Source: Apoda limacodes (Eukaryota > Arthropoda > Insecta > Lepidoptera > Limacodidae). From it: a DNA stretch of 64,000 nt. The notes under the pieces are model-generated. The model had not been told where the DNA came from and did not search any database. It saw only the letters and a list, made by a program, of their open reading frames with translations. Position numbers and translations under genes: made by a program. The DNA is taken from the NCBI GenBank assembly GCA_946406115.1, contig OX291543.1, forward strand, positions 5,954,501-6,018,500, read 5' to 3'. How positions within the stretch are numbered: the stretch's first letter is position 1; the number at the start of each line of letters is the position of its first letter. This document shows positions 23,206 to 33,249 of the stretch, one piece after another.

Positions 23206-23240
23206 GAGTCTGACCCGCATTTGACCTTTTTTACTTTCAT
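20808..23240 (-). CDS. CR1-type LINE ORF2, uninterrupted endonuclease-RT reading frame (810 aa)
   Basis: The frame runs from an ATG at 23240 to the TGA at 20808-20810 without a stop. It holds the C-terminal half of the endonuclease (SPTRIPDIEEHTSSLLDLLL, SSDHCLVRT), then RT with KSSGPDGIP, NYRPIAITS, SLDIAKAFDRVWH, GVPQGSVLSP, YADDS and the C-terminal domain ending KGRQRAS. Compared with copy A there are only about a dozen residue differences over ~790 positions, including Trp at both of copy A's stops. The first ~13 residues (MKVKKVKCGSDS) come from the flanking tandem unit, not the LINE. The endonuclease lacks its N-terminal half, so the protein cannot be fully functional alone. A near-perfect RT frame indicates very recent insertion. 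Confidence 0.92.
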   Translation of the reverse strand: MKVKKVKCGSDSLLVLSPTRIPDIEEHTSSLLDLLLTTRPDGYYVSVDAPLGSSDHCLVRTQVSCTQPDPSGPTNWRRVWHYKSADWDGLREFYASYPWRQICFNSEDPDVCAAAVTETILAGMECFIPNLRVAAGVKKRPWFNRSCREAKILKQTAYEAWTTARNNKDPNISELKRKLNAASRSSKKATARAKFQFIGKIGGRLASYPSGSRAFWSLAKAAEGNFCQSSLPPLRKTDGDLAHSAKEKADLLGSLFASNSNMNDEGAVPPTIPWCGKTMPEISITQREVRRALLSLDVHKSSGPDGIPAVVLKQCAPELCPVLTRLFALSYHNRQFPSSWKTANVHPVPKKGDRSDPSNYRPIAITSLLSKVMERVINTQLLRYLEVHDLVSDRQYGFRHGRSTGDLLVYLTHRWALAIESQGEALACSLDIAKAFDRVWHRGLLSKLPSYGVPEGLCKWVASFLSGRRIRTVVDGSCSDSMDINAGVPQGSVLSPTLFLLHINDMLDINNIHCYADDSTGDAFYTGRANIPRSVVEENRGELVSQIETTLSQVSDWGRVNLVRFNPTKTQVCAFTAKKTPFTVVPQFQNTPLSISKSIGILGVDISSDVQFRDHLQDKVKLATKKLGVLNRAKQYFTSGQRLLLYKSQVRPHMEYCCHLWAGAPGYQLGPFDSVQRRAVRIVDDSKLTCGIEPLSLRRDFASLCVFYRLYNGLGSEELFEMMPTATFYHRTARHRQGIHSHTLEPKWSRTVRFQRNFLPRTLKLWNELPAKVFCKDYSMEFFKKEVIRFLKGRQRASDTPGVASVHRLR

Positions 23241-23270
23241 AAGAACCTTGTTCTGACAATAAAGACCTCA
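23206..23270. repeat. Remainder of the tandem unit interrupted by CR1 copy B
   Basis: TGACCCGCATTTGACC followed by T-rich DNA, then AAGAACCTTGTTCTGACAATA, parallels the same stretch in the units at 20.5-20.7 kb. Confidence 0.6.
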
Positions 23271-24164
23271 ACATAAAAAGAGTTATCATAACAGTCGTTC
23301 GCAAGTGATGACGTGACCAAGGGAAACAGGGATTCATATTTATATATATATATATAGATAATAACATAATAATTATATCTAGTTATTTAGAAAAAAACTT
23401 GTTTTGTTTGCTTGCTGTTTCTGTACCTAAAAATTCCTATGAAAATGTGACATTTAATAAAATATTGTCATAACTTATATAAATAAATGAGTATATACCT
23501 ACATACGATATTTTTTCTTATAGTCTTATGAATACTTCAATCACCAAATCAGATGATGGTTTTCTTAAAAAAAAAAAAAACTATTATAACACCGTTTGCA
23601 TTATTAGGCTTGCGGGTGTCTAATACCTTATGATTCCATTCGGTTACCACAACCTTCCGTTTCCGTAACTGTCCCATAAAACAAGTTACACAAATTATTT
23701 TATTTTAACAAAATCAGAAAGGAATAATTTCTTATTTATTTTTTTAATTAGTGAGATGGGCTTACTTGGGTCATAAAAAATATTGAAATTTAAATAGTGG
23801 CTAATTTAAAATTATTTCAGCAGACAGAAGAAAAAAGAAGTTTGTGAAATGTCCATAGGGTAATGGAAAGTAACAAAATGATGATTATTGTTTTCTTTTA
23901 GTTTTATTTTAAACTTGTGATCATAGTCATCTAATTAAAAACAATATTTTGAAAAAAATGTGTTATATTTAATGGTGTTGTAATTTCTACAGGGTCACGG
24001 AATGGAACAATAAGATGTTCCATGACATAGAAAATGCACTGTAAATTTTTAATGAGTATTTTAATTTTTTTTTATATTATTTATGAAGAAAATATCATAA
24101 TATTTCAATAAAATAACAAAAGTTTATTTTTTTCGCAAAAAACCGAAAAAAAAAGTTATTTTTA
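23271..24164. other. AT-rich non-coding DNA with a short (TA)n run
   Basis: A (TA) microsatellite lies near 23338-23357 and an A13 run near 23567. There is no coding signal or terminal repeat that I can support. Confidence 0.55.
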
Positions 24165-25433
24165 GCAAAGTACAACTTTCAGCGAAAGCGCCCTATTACG
24201 TCGACATTCGAACGGATAATGTCGCAGCAGCAGCAGTTTATCTTCAGTTTCAGAAGCTCCAGTGACAGGGTTTGATTTTGTGAACAATTGCTTCATTTGC
24301 GCGAAAGCGTTACAGGGTGAGAGTAATTCACGTACAAGCCGACAGCGGCGGGTTTGTATTGTACGTAATAACAGTTCAAAAACAAGTATTATAGACCTTA
24401 TAAATAGACGTTCCGACGACCTTGTAATGTGCATTTATCTTAGACAAAAATAATTATGGACTCAATAGAATTCACAGAAGAAGAACGAGATTTGCTGCAT
24501 GATGCTGTAACTGACATTGATAGAACTATAATTTACGAAGCGATACTAAGGCTCTATTCCAACAAATAACCACCAAATTTGAGAAGGCATTGAGCATGCT
24601 GGAGAGTAAAGGAACAACGGCCACATTATGGGGTCAATATTACAGATTGGTCACTCTTCTGAAAGATTTCATAAAGGCAGAACGCTCCGGAAATTGGTCT
24701 TTGCACCTGAAGACTGAAGAAACAATCTCCCGATTTTCCACGCAAGTGGACAATTTTTATATGCCAAGTCCAGTCATATTTACTTGCAAGATATGCTGAA
24801 TCTCGAGAAAATAATGCTCCTGAAGAATTTCACTCTCACAGCTCTAGGCTGTTTCACTATTAGACGAACGGATAAATTTTGGAGCGGGATCATGTCTGAT
24901 CAAACTATTGAGCAGAGTCTTATGAGAATGTTTAAATCATCTGGAGGCTTACCGCACGGCCGTGGTATTACTGAGAGTACGCTGGCATCGTGGTCTCATG
25001 GAATGATAAGTCTACAAGATGATGTGAGCAAGTAACAGAGTACTGCAACATCTCAATGGATACTACAGAACAACATATTGATTACAGAGATTCACGCATA
25101 TAACGTGACTACAAATATCTTGAAAAAAACGATTATTGGCTCGCAACTCATGAATTTACCCTAGATCGTCCTGAATTAATTTGAATTGCTAATGTAATAG
25201 CTACTTCAGAGAATATAAATTGAGTTAGAAAAAGATTTGATAAACAATATCACAGGATCTGATTTTCAACGGCTTTTCATCGTAAAAATAAGGTTCTTCT
25301 CTTTAGTGATATGACAAGCACTATTGAAGTTCATAAGTTTCCTGTTGTCATTAATCCATTACTCTTATTTCAACGAATGTGCATTTCAAGAGAAACAGTC
25401 GGTGATGTCAAAGAATACCTAAGGTACAAATTA
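24165..25433 (+). pseudogene. Multi-copy gene of unknown function, N-terminal and middle part
   Basis: Several frames together read a protein type I remember as recurring in insect genomes without an assigned role. FDFVNNCFICAKAL with a CxxC (near 24268) is followed by RRSDDL, then a new ATG frame at 24456 (DAVTDIDRTIIYEAI). KFEKALSMLESKGTTATLW and LLKDFIKAERSGNW follow near 24575-24690, then LQDMLNLEKI, GCFTIRRTDKFWSG (near 24846) and IEQSLMRMFKSSGGLPHGRG. After more stops come VVINPLLLFQRMC (about 25336) and EYLRYK, ending at AAATTA (25428-25433). There the gene is cut by the 8.19-kb nested insertion; its continuation is at 33.62 kb. At least five stops or shifts. Whether the family is a host gene or mobile is open. 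Confidence 0.65.
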
Positions 25434-26527
25434 TTTATTTATTTAATAGTACAGCCACATCAAACATATAAAACATTTATAATAGAAATTCACATTATTG
25501 CTTCGATATGATATGCCTGACAATACTGGCGTACATAACATTTACAATAATGTAATGCAAATCACTAAGACTAATTATAAAAACAGTTTCACATTAAACA
25601 ATTACAAGTAAAATTATACAGTAGAATAGAACATAAAAATTAACAAAAAGTAACCTATTACTTTGGAGTCATAACTTTCAGTATAACATTTTTGAATATT
25701 GGTAGTGATTGCTGAAATATATCAAAATTATCAATTTTCCTACTAATGTTACCATACTCAACTAATGTCCGTATAATAGGAGCCTGCAAACCCAGGTTAT
25801 ATTTAGTAGGTGGGATGTAGAAAACATTAGAAATAGGATGTCTAGGGCACTGTCGAGGTATCTTAAGGCTAACTGATTCCAATAGGTCGTTGCACTGTAT
25901 AAACGCGCATAATAACTTTTTTAGAAAACATAACTCAAAATTCTTCGGTCATGCAAAGTAACCATGTTTAATCTTAATAATCTTTCATGATAAGGATTTC
26001 TATGGCAGAAACCAGTTGAGTGGAATGCAAGAAATCTTGTAAATGTACGCTGAACACGTTCAATGCGTTGAGATTGATTGCTGTAAAATGGGGACCACAC
26101 TTTCGATGCAAATTCCAAGCACTACAGAGTTGTAAAGGCACATTTTAGTCTTAACAGATTTAAATTCTTTTGTATTGCGATAAAGGAATCCTAACATCTT
26201 AGTAGCTTTTTGACGTGACAACGTCTTATAAATTGGTTTGCCGGGTGACACTTCAAGAAACTGCGTTACGCTCCGCTCACGTTATGCGCTCACAATGAGA
26301 GCGAGTGAGAGGCACGCGGCATGGTTAGCCCGCCTAAGAGCGAGAGAGACAGACATAAAAAGTGAAAGGCACAAGTTGTCACGTAAAACTTTCGCCCGTA
26401 TACCGACTTTACAGGCAACCAGTTTTTTAACAATTTTGTAAATATGCGAGTTAAATTTGAGTCCTGAAACAATTATAACACCAACGTCACAAACTTCATA
26501 AACTTCATTGGTGTTCCATTAATCGTG
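25434..26527 (-). pseudogene. LINE reverse transcriptase C-terminal region (nested LINE)
   Basis: Minus-strand motifs in order are INGTP (near 26510), then in a shifted frame DVGVIIVSGLKFNSHIYK (to about 26430), the 211-bp repeat, KATKMLGFLYRNTKEF (about 26212-26165), LEFASKVWSPFYSNQ and RIERVQRTFTRFLAF. The C-terminal part ends at the TAA near 25658. This is the post-catalytic region typical of CR1/Jockey-group LINEs. Frameshifts occur near 26470 and 26120. The 3' end is an A-rich run (ATAAATAAATAA in reverse) at 25433-25445, adjacent to the host target duplication. The family differs from CR1 copies A and B. Confidence 0.72.
26212..26422 (+). repeat. 211-bp repeat, copy 1 (inside the LINE RT)
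   Basis: The core runs from GACGTGACAACG to GGCAACCAG and is flanked by T5 and T6 runs. It is identical at every base to copies 2 (48577) and 3 (51655, reversed). The LINE protein continues on both sides of it across an A-run, so it was inserted there. An ORF spans each strand because the unit has few stops; I do not regard these as coding. Confidence 0.95.
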
Positions 26528-26713
26528 TACAGTCTGTCTATAAAGTGACATTAATGTTTTAGGAACTAACATTATTCGTGTGACTGGCAACACTAAACAT
26601 AAGTACATCTTCTGTCATCAAGTTGAGTTGTCGAACAGTTTTCCTTTATTATTTTATGTTCTTTCGATTAAACTGCAATAAATTAAGCCAAACTACGCAG
26701 AAAGATATTTAGA

Positions 26714-28551
26714 ATGAGTAAAGTAAATAGGAGTGGCACGCGGGAAGTGATTATCACAGTTTTCCAACAGTGTTTAGCGGAACACCAAGCCGGACGAATT
26801 TTGTATGATTTGGATGACGTTTATGGGCGAACAGCTTCTATGACGGGTATGTAATTGTGTTATTAGTTGTTTGTAATCTGCCTGAAGTTACAAATATACT
26901 GATTTAACGATTTAAAGACCAAAAAAGGCATTGTTTACATTACACATTTTTAGGTTAGATATTGATATTGTAAGTTAGTCCGATTGTAGTACGACCATAC
27001 ATTTTTGATATTAGCCTGTTGGTTCTGGTTTTGCTACTAACTTTGGGTTTAAATTCATTGCTTCATGTCAATGTTATTAATTTCATTGTTGTTGATTTTT
27101 TTTTTCCGGAAAATCTGAGAGCACAGTTAGGCGCATAGTTAAAGAAGGTTACCAGAATGATGGAAAATTTTAAACACCAGGGAAACATAGAAAAGGCCGG
27201 CCTAGGAAAGAACTAGACGATTTCAATATATGTGCACAGCGCCAAAAAATTCAATTCTTTTACACGGTGCAAAAAGAGGTTACTTTTTATAATTGTTTTG
27301 TAGTTCAAGATTTAGCATATCTTTGTAGTTGGTACAGACGGATGTACAATCAATAGAGCCCTTTGATATTTCAAGTACCGACTCTCAGAAAATTACAGGT
27401 GGTCGCCAGAACTGACCTGGATTTTGAATGCAGTATAGAAGTTCTGAGAAAAATATTAAAAGGAATAGGGTTCAGCTATAAAAAATGCCAAAATAATAGA
27501 AAGGCGCTCATAGAACAATCTAATATTGCTGGGAAACGAGAAAAATATTTGGCTATTATAAAAAAGAATAGAGATCTGCCAGAAGACTTAAAAAAAGATA
27601 AATGATTATCTTGATGAAAGCTATGTTCACTCGTCATATAAGGTATTCCTTGTTGTTATTGTGTATAAATAACTTTTGTTTTATAATATTTTCAGTTACT
27701 CCTTTATCACACATCCTTACTCTAATACACATCCTTAATATACATGTTAGTTCATAACTCAAAATCTACTCGTTCATTTCACTTGAAATTTGGTGATTGG
27801 TAAAGAGGAACATAGAATACTAGTTCATGCTGGAAGTGAAAAGGAGTTTGTGCCAAACTGCCTCCTTATATTCACTGGCCAAAATAAACTTGAAGACTAC
27901 CACTCGGAAATGAATGCACATAATTTTACCAAATGGGTTAAAGAGAGGCTAATACCAAATCTCCACAAGCCTTCAATAATAGTCATGGACAATGCTCCTT
28001 ACCACTCTGTCATGACAAATAAGGCGCCCACTTCTCGTTCCCGGGTAGATGAGATCAAACTCTGGCTGTTAGATAACAATATTGAATTTGATCCTACACT
28101 CAGGAAGCCCAATTTACTGAATTTAGTAAAAAAAAACAAACCCTCTCCTATCTACGCCATTAATCTGCTATTGGGAGAACACGGGCACGAAGTGGTACGG
28201 CTTCCGCCGTATCACTGTGATTTGAATCCCATTGAGCTCATTTGGGCCAATGTAAAACAAAAAATAGCAGCACACAATGTAGGGTCACGCGACGTGAAGC
28301 AACTCGCTGAAGAGGCCTTCAGCAGCATCACAGCTGAAACATGGAAAAATTGCTGCCATCACGTAGAAAAACTCGAAAAAGAGTACTATGAGCGAGGATG
28401 TCACCTGTACCAAGACATAGATGAGTTGATTATCCGCTTAGATGATGAGACTAGCAGTAATGACAGCAGCTGTAGTGATGACAGTGCTGCTGATGAAAGC
28501 GGTAATGAAACTTATCTTGGCGTTGAGTACTTGGAAACAGATGATGAATGA
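26714..28551 (+). pseudogene. DDE transposase of the Tc1/IS630 superfamily, intron-containing
   Basis: Exon 1 starts at ATG 26714 (MSKVNRSGTREVIITVFQQC) and ends at a GTATGT donor (26847). Exon 2, from about 27109, reads KSESTVRRIVKEG, a helix-turn-helix, then KHRKGRPRKELDDFN. Exon 3 (from about 27376) has VLRKILKGIGFSYKKCQNNR. The catalytic residues are LDES (about 27611; after a one-base shift), IIVMDNAPYHS (about 27978) and NPIELIW (about 28227). An acidic Ser-rich tail ends at TGA 28549. Damage: the exon-2 acceptor is CCG instead of CAG, a TAA lies in exon 2 near 27170, and there is a shift near 27603. Introns are unusual for Tc1-like elements. The last exon (27790-28551) is fully open. 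Confidence 0.85.
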
Positions 28552-28561
28552 GAATGAGATT

Positions 28562-28680
28562 CACTGCTATTCTCTTGTAAATTTATAACAATGCGATCAA
28601 TGTCGTTGTACAGTGTTTGTCCTCTTTCATAGTACTCGCTTTCAATCTTACATTTCGTTCAATGACATGCACTTATTTGC
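28562..28680 (-). pseudogene. Reversed C-terminal fragment of a related transposase
   Basis: The minus strand reads KIESEYYERGQTLYNDIDR and IVINLQENSSE, clearly the homologue of KLEKEYYERGCHLYQDIDE and LIIRLDDETSS at the end of the main transposase. The two are arranged tail to tail about 10 bp apart. They are not close to identical, so this is not a simple recent inverted duplication. Only the last ~35 residues are present. Confidence 0.8.
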
Positions 28681-29246
28681 GACACCCAAATTGTTGTATT
28701 AATAGGCATCTTCATACCAATATATAGTAGTATCTACTCAACTATCATGGAGTTTCATTCGACGTTATAATCCTCCCTCTATAACTGTGGGGACAACAGT
28801 CACCTTACTGTTTTTGGACCTTCGAGAAAAACTAAGAAGCAGAGGCCTACAATTTTGGCAATCAAACGGAGCGTGGACACTACAGTCTTTCAAGCAAACA
28901 ACAGCAGTCTTCAGTACTTGGTCCTACAAGCTCGTCCGTTCCGCATTGCGGGTGTTGACCAGTACATCAGCAGTCAAAAACACTACAGTTTTGGACAGGT
29001 TATATCACGTCTTTTTTCAATTCGTCAGGTAGATCTCGATTTTGAATTATATTTTTCGTAACAATAAGTTCGAAACTTCCGTTTTCAAGCTTGGTTTATC
29101 GTACCCTCTTATAAATGTATATACTTGGCTGTACTTTTGCTGTGCTGCAAAAGATCGCTTTTCATGTTACTTTAATAAACGGCTAGTATCAAAAATATTT
29201 TGGTCACACTATATGGGGTTGCTACATGCATGTCAGCAGCGCCATC
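28681..29246. other. Non-coding 3' part of the Tc1-type transposon
   Basis: Two overlapping open frames (28787-29032, 28855-29061) have no recognisable content. Three loosely similar blocks (TTTTTGGACCTTCGAG, AGTACTTGGTCCTACAAG, AGTTTTGGACAGG) suggest an internal degenerate repeat. Confidence 0.4.
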
Positions 29247-29278
29247 ATTTAATGTCACGACTTTATAGACAGACTGTA

Positions 29279-29786
29279 CATAGTGTCAAGTGGATTTTTT
29301 TTTCTAGTATATTTTATATAGAAACATTTACTAACAATAAGAGTCATGCCATTCGACGAACACCAGTCACAAATTTGGTTAATGTCACTTTGCATTAATC
29401 GCATGTCAGTATGTGACCTAATATGTTTGTAAATTTTAAGGTCATCTGCGAACATGGTTATTTTACAATTTTTATGCGGATAGTAATATCGTTAATAAAT
29501 ATTAGGAATAGCAATGGGCCAAGATGGGATCCTTGTGGTACACCTGATTTTGCCGTATAAGATCGTGATTTATAGCTATTTACAACAACAAAAACTCGCA
29601 GACGATTGCTCAAATAGAATTGAATCGGTTTTAGCAAAGAGCCTCCGATGCCACACTTGGCTATTTTGCTGACCAAAATGATGTTAGATTAAGCAATTCT
29701 ATAAATTTGTTGTTGGATATGTTTGAATTTAGCCAAGTTTCAGTAAAAGCTTTAATGTTATTGTAATGTAGATATAAGCATACATT
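29279..29786 (-). pseudogene. LINE endonuclease and RT fragment (nested LINE)
   Basis: The minus strand reads KAFTETWLNSNISNNKFIE (about 29755-29700), an APE-endonuclease motif. It is followed directly by RT sequence VSKIAKCGIGGSLLKPIQF, SGVPQGSHLGPLLFLIFIND (about 29555-29495) and the catalytic FADDLK (about 29450), so everything between endonuclease motif II and the middle of the RT has been deleted. The frame stops at the Tc1-type insertion at 29278 and resumes at 26527. One frameshift near 29460. It belongs to the same LINE as the C-terminal fragment and the ORF1 fragment on either side. Confidence 0.8.
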
Positions 29787-29905
29787 GTCGTCAGTACCGC
29801 CAGTCCATGTTTAAACGTCGTACGAGTAAGTGCTGTTTTACCCTAGATATTACAGTGGCGACGAGAACAAAAAAAAAAAAAAACGCGTGGAGAAATAAAT
29901 AAAAG

Positions 29906-31250
29906 ATGTCAATCGGCAAGATATCAGAATTCAAGGTTGAAACGGACAATTGGCGGTTATATATCGAACGCCTCGAACAATATTTTATAGTAAACAAAAT
30001 TGCAAGTGAGATGCACGTGCCGACGCTTATAATGTGGGTTATGGGAGCGGAGTGTTACGAATTGTTAGTAAATTTGTGCACACCTAGCAAACAAACGACT
30101 TAAAGTTTTAGTGAACTAACCACCATTTTAGAAAAACACCTACAGCCCAAACCGAGTGTATTAGCGGAACGATATAAATTTCATCACAGGAAACAAAAAA
30201 GTGATGAATCCATTTCGGAGTACGTGGCGGTATTGAAGAAAATGGCAAAAACCTGTGAATTTCATACCGGGCTGGAAGATAGTTTACGGTATAGATTGGT
30301 GTGTGGTTTAACAAGCGAGACAATTCGTCAGCGTCTCTTTGCAGAGGATAAGCTAGATTTTGCAAAGGCTTTTAAACTCGCAGTTAGTATGGAAGCGGCG
30401 GAAAAAGACGCGGCGGTCGTTGACGAATCTAGAACAGCTGCGACCAACGAGGGTACAACGGACTGTTAAGTGATGACGTGGGGAAATATGGAAAGGGGTA
30501 CAAGCAGCGCAATGACAACAGGGACGTTGGGCATCAAAACAACAGAACGAAACCGGGGCACTTTCAACAATATAGGGAGGAGTAGGTGCCCACGAAACAA
30601 CGGGGTAGTGGGCGTGGTGGCGGCGCGCTGGACAAGATGGCGGCGTCAAGTACAGCAGGCTATCGGCAGAGGCAGGCAGCGTGCGACGTATGCGGCGGAT
30701 GGCACCAAGCGACGACTTGCCGGTTTGCACGTTATGTGTGTCGTGCATGCAATAAACAGGGGCACCTTCGACGCGTATGTCCATATACAGCGGGGCAACA
30801 CAGAATGGAGGTATTGGAGAATTCGCACGTTAACAACGGAGCTGATAGTGACTACAGTGATGAGGTAACCATTACAAATATTAACAAAATTTCAGTGTCA
30901 CAGTGCAAACCCATTTTGATTAAGTTACAAGTTCATGACAGACTTATAAATATGGAGTGTGACACAGGCAGCGCAGTCTCTTTTCTTTTTCAGTCAAAAT
31001 TTTCGAGATTTACCAATGTATACTAGTAATTTAGTGTTAAGATACTATACGGGAGAATTAGTTCGACCGGTAGGTGTTTTAAAACCGCTAGTAAAATACT
31101 ATGATAGAGAAAAATATTTAGATTTATATGTCATAGAAAAGGGTAAAACGCATTTATTAGGAAGACAGTGGTTAATAGAATTATATATGCAGTTACCTAG
31201 TTTTATTAGAATGTCTAACATAAATCATGTAAACAACGGGGCCGAAGAAT
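29906..31250 (+). pseudogene. Ty3/mag-like Gag with zinc knuckles, and protease
   Basis: Gag starts with MSIGKISEFKVETDNWRLY at ATG 29906. The frame has a TAA at 30101, continues as FSELTTILEKHLQPKP and ISEYVAVLKKMA, and shifts near 30465. Nucleocapsid knuckles follow: CDVCGGWHQATTC (about 30690) and CRACNKQGHLRRVC (about 30740; C-x2-C-x4-H-x4-C). The retropepsin active site is NMECDTGSAVSFL (about 30951), with HLLGRQWL near 31150 as its C-terminal flap-end region. Capsid assembles the element's particle, and the protease cleaves the polyprotein. A one-base shift near 30995 separates the protease halves. Confidence 0.8.
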
Positions 31251-33021
31251 TCAATATGAACGATTTCAGTTCCAGATATTGTAAGGTGTTCTCGGAAGGA
31301 TTGGGGCGGTTCACGGGGGGCAAGGTGAGCATTCATCTACGAGACGGGGCGCGACCGGTGTTCATGCGCGCGCGACCTCTGGCGTACGCGCTGCGGGAAC
31401 CGGTGGAGCGCGCACTGGACCAGCTAGTGCGCGAGGGTGTCCTCACGCCCGTTAACCACTCGGACTGGGCAACACCCATCATGCCAGTCGTAAAAAGGAC
31501 GGTAACATTCGTATATGTGCTGATTTTAAATGAACATGTGCTGATTTTAAATTAACATTAAACAAAGTCTTGGAAATCGACCGTTACCCCTTACCTAGAA
31601 TAGAGGATTTGTTGGTCAGGTTGCACGGAGGAGAACGCTTTAGTAAAATTGATTTATCTCAGGCCTATGCTCAATTAGAATTGGATGAATCCAAGAAATA
31701 CGCTGTTATTTCCACACATAAGGGGTTATACATGTTGAATCGATTGGCATACGGTTTGTCATCAAGCCCAGGTATATTTCAGAAGCGATTAGAACAACTT
31801 TTTACCGATTTACCACATGTAGGAGTTTTTATTGATGACATAATAGTTACAGGTAAAAATACAGCTGATCATATAAATAACCTACACAAAGTTTTCCAAG
31901 GTTTACAGTCCTTCGGGCTTAAAGTAAAAAAGGAAAAGTGCTCCTTATTTGTAGAATCTGTTAACTACCTCGGAGTAGTTATTACAAAAAATGGGGTACA
32001 CACGTGTCCTGAAAAGATTAAAGCCATTACAGATGCGTCGGCACCCGAATACATTTCTCAATTACGGGCATTTATAGGTATAGTTATGTATTATGCTAAT
32101 TTTATAAAGAATGTGAGTACTATTTTGACACCGTTATATAATTTATTAAAAGCTGGGGTTAAATTCGTGTGGAGTAAGGAGTGTGAAGCTGCATTCAATC
32201 GTATCAAGATATTGCTTAGCAGTAAGCCGGTGCTGACGCACTATTCATTAAAATTGCCGGTCGTACCTACTGACGGCAGACGCGAGTGCTGTGAGGGTGG
32301 GGGCAGTCATATCACATGTCACACCCGACGGTGAGCGCCCTATTGCGTATGCCTCGCGAACTTTAAGTGCAGCTGAACGCGCTTATGCGCAAATAGAAGG
32401 GAGGCGCTAGCAATAATTTATGGCATAAGAAAATTTCATCAATATTTATATGGTAGGAAATTCGTACTAAAAACGGACCATAAACCATTAACACATATTT
32501 TTGGAAATAAAACGGGCATACCAATAATGGCAGCGGCGGGTGTTCAACGTTGGGCCATCCTTCTGTCGGGGTACAATTATGATATACAATATGTCAAGTT
32601 AGAAAACAATTGTGCTGATGCCTTGTCAAGGTTACATGTAGCAACTACGAAAACACCGGTAACCGGCAAGGAAGTAACATAAGTCAACTTTGTAGAAAAC
32701 TTTTTACCAATCACGAACGACAACGTGAAAACATCTACTAGTAAGGACCAGTTACTTAGTAGGGTATTACAATATATACAGTCTGGCTGGCCAAGCGTAT
32801 GTCCAGTCGAGAAGATGAAACACTATTACGCTAGGCGTAATGAGATATATATAGAGCGGGGGTGCATTATGTGGGGATACAGAATGATTATACCGCCGGA
32901 CTTACGTGACACAATTTTAAAACAACTACATGTTAGTCATATGGATATAGTAAAGACGAAATCATTAGCTCGAAGCTACCTTTTGTAGCCGGGCATTGAT
33001 GCCGATGTCGAGGCCGTGTGC
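31250..33021 (+). pseudogene. Ty3/mag-like Pol: RT, RNase H and integrase N-terminus
   Basis: RT shows VREGVLTPVNHSDWATPI (about 31427), KIDLSQAYAQLELD (about 31648), YGLSSSPGIFQ and the catalytic FIDDIIVTG (about 31830), then NYLGVVIT. RNase H shows ASRTLSAAERAY (about 32350), LKTDHKPLTHIF and CADALSRLH. The integrase zinc-binding region begins LHVSHMD (about 32926) and is cut off at 33021. Damage: a one-base loss near 31493, a 21-bp tandem duplication at 31515-31556 carrying a TGA, and a shift near 32265. RT and RNase H otherwise read well, so it is younger than the BEL/Pao relics. Confidence 0.85.
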
Positions 33022-33204
33022 AAGCACAGGTGTGTTAGCATTATCAGTTTTCGATTGTTGGCAATAACAACCAGAACATTTCCAGCTATCCTTAAGTGTG
33101 GCGTCCATACTCATATTTGAATGTGCATAATGAGCAAGTGAGAAAGTCTTTTTAGGTAATGTGTTTTTACAACCCGCACATTTGCTATCGTTGCCGGAAG
33201 CCAT
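33022..33204 (-). pseudogene. LINE ORF1 fragment with PHD-type zinc finger (nested LINE)
   Basis: On the minus strand MASGNDSKCAGCKNTLPK starts at ATG 33204. DSWKCSGCYCQQSKTDNANT follows, ending at the Ty3 border. CxxC, an AHYAH...M segment and a second CxxC match a decayed PHD-like finger of the type I recall at the N-terminus of insect LINE ORF1 proteins. The first half of the finger has lost Cys residues. It belongs to the same LINE as the RT pieces at 29.3-29.8 and 25.4-26.5 kb. Confidence 0.7.
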
Positions 33205-33249
33205 ATTTATTACTACTATAGGAATCGCAAATGAACAAAAAGTTGAGAT

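Larger units (their letters stand above)
26530..29276 (+). mobile_element. Tc1/IS630-type DNA transposon, 2747 bp, TA target site
   Basis: The ends are inverted repeats: CAGTCTGTCTATAAAGT at 26530 and its complement ending at 29276, extending with a 2-bp indel through GACATTAA. TA flanks both sides (26528-26529, 29277-29278). When the element is removed, the LINE RT frame on the minus strand continues without loss, confirming both borders. It encodes one intron-containing DDE transposase, plus a small reversed piece of a related transposase. Confidence 0.92.
29787..33021 (+). mobile_element. Ty3/Gypsy (mag-like) LTR retrotransposon, truncated at both ends
   Basis: Gag, protease, RT, RNase H and the start of integrase follow each other on the plus strand. 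TACAGTGGCGACGAG at 29851-29865 is the LTR/primer-binding-site border that I recall from mag-type elements, so 29787-29853 is probably the end of a truncated 5' LTR. The 3' border falls just after the integrase zinc-binding region, where LINE ORF1 sequence begins. There is no 3' LTR. Confidence 0.82.

Noticed and set aside
26238..26441. 60-80-residue open frames on both strands of the 211-bp repeat
   Set aside because: Same frames at all three copies simply because the copies are identical; the frames run into unrelated flanks and have no recognisable domain.
28787..29061. Two overlapping open frames in the Tc1-type transposon
   Set aside because: No similarity to any domain, atypical composition, and a likely internal degenerate repeat explains the openness.
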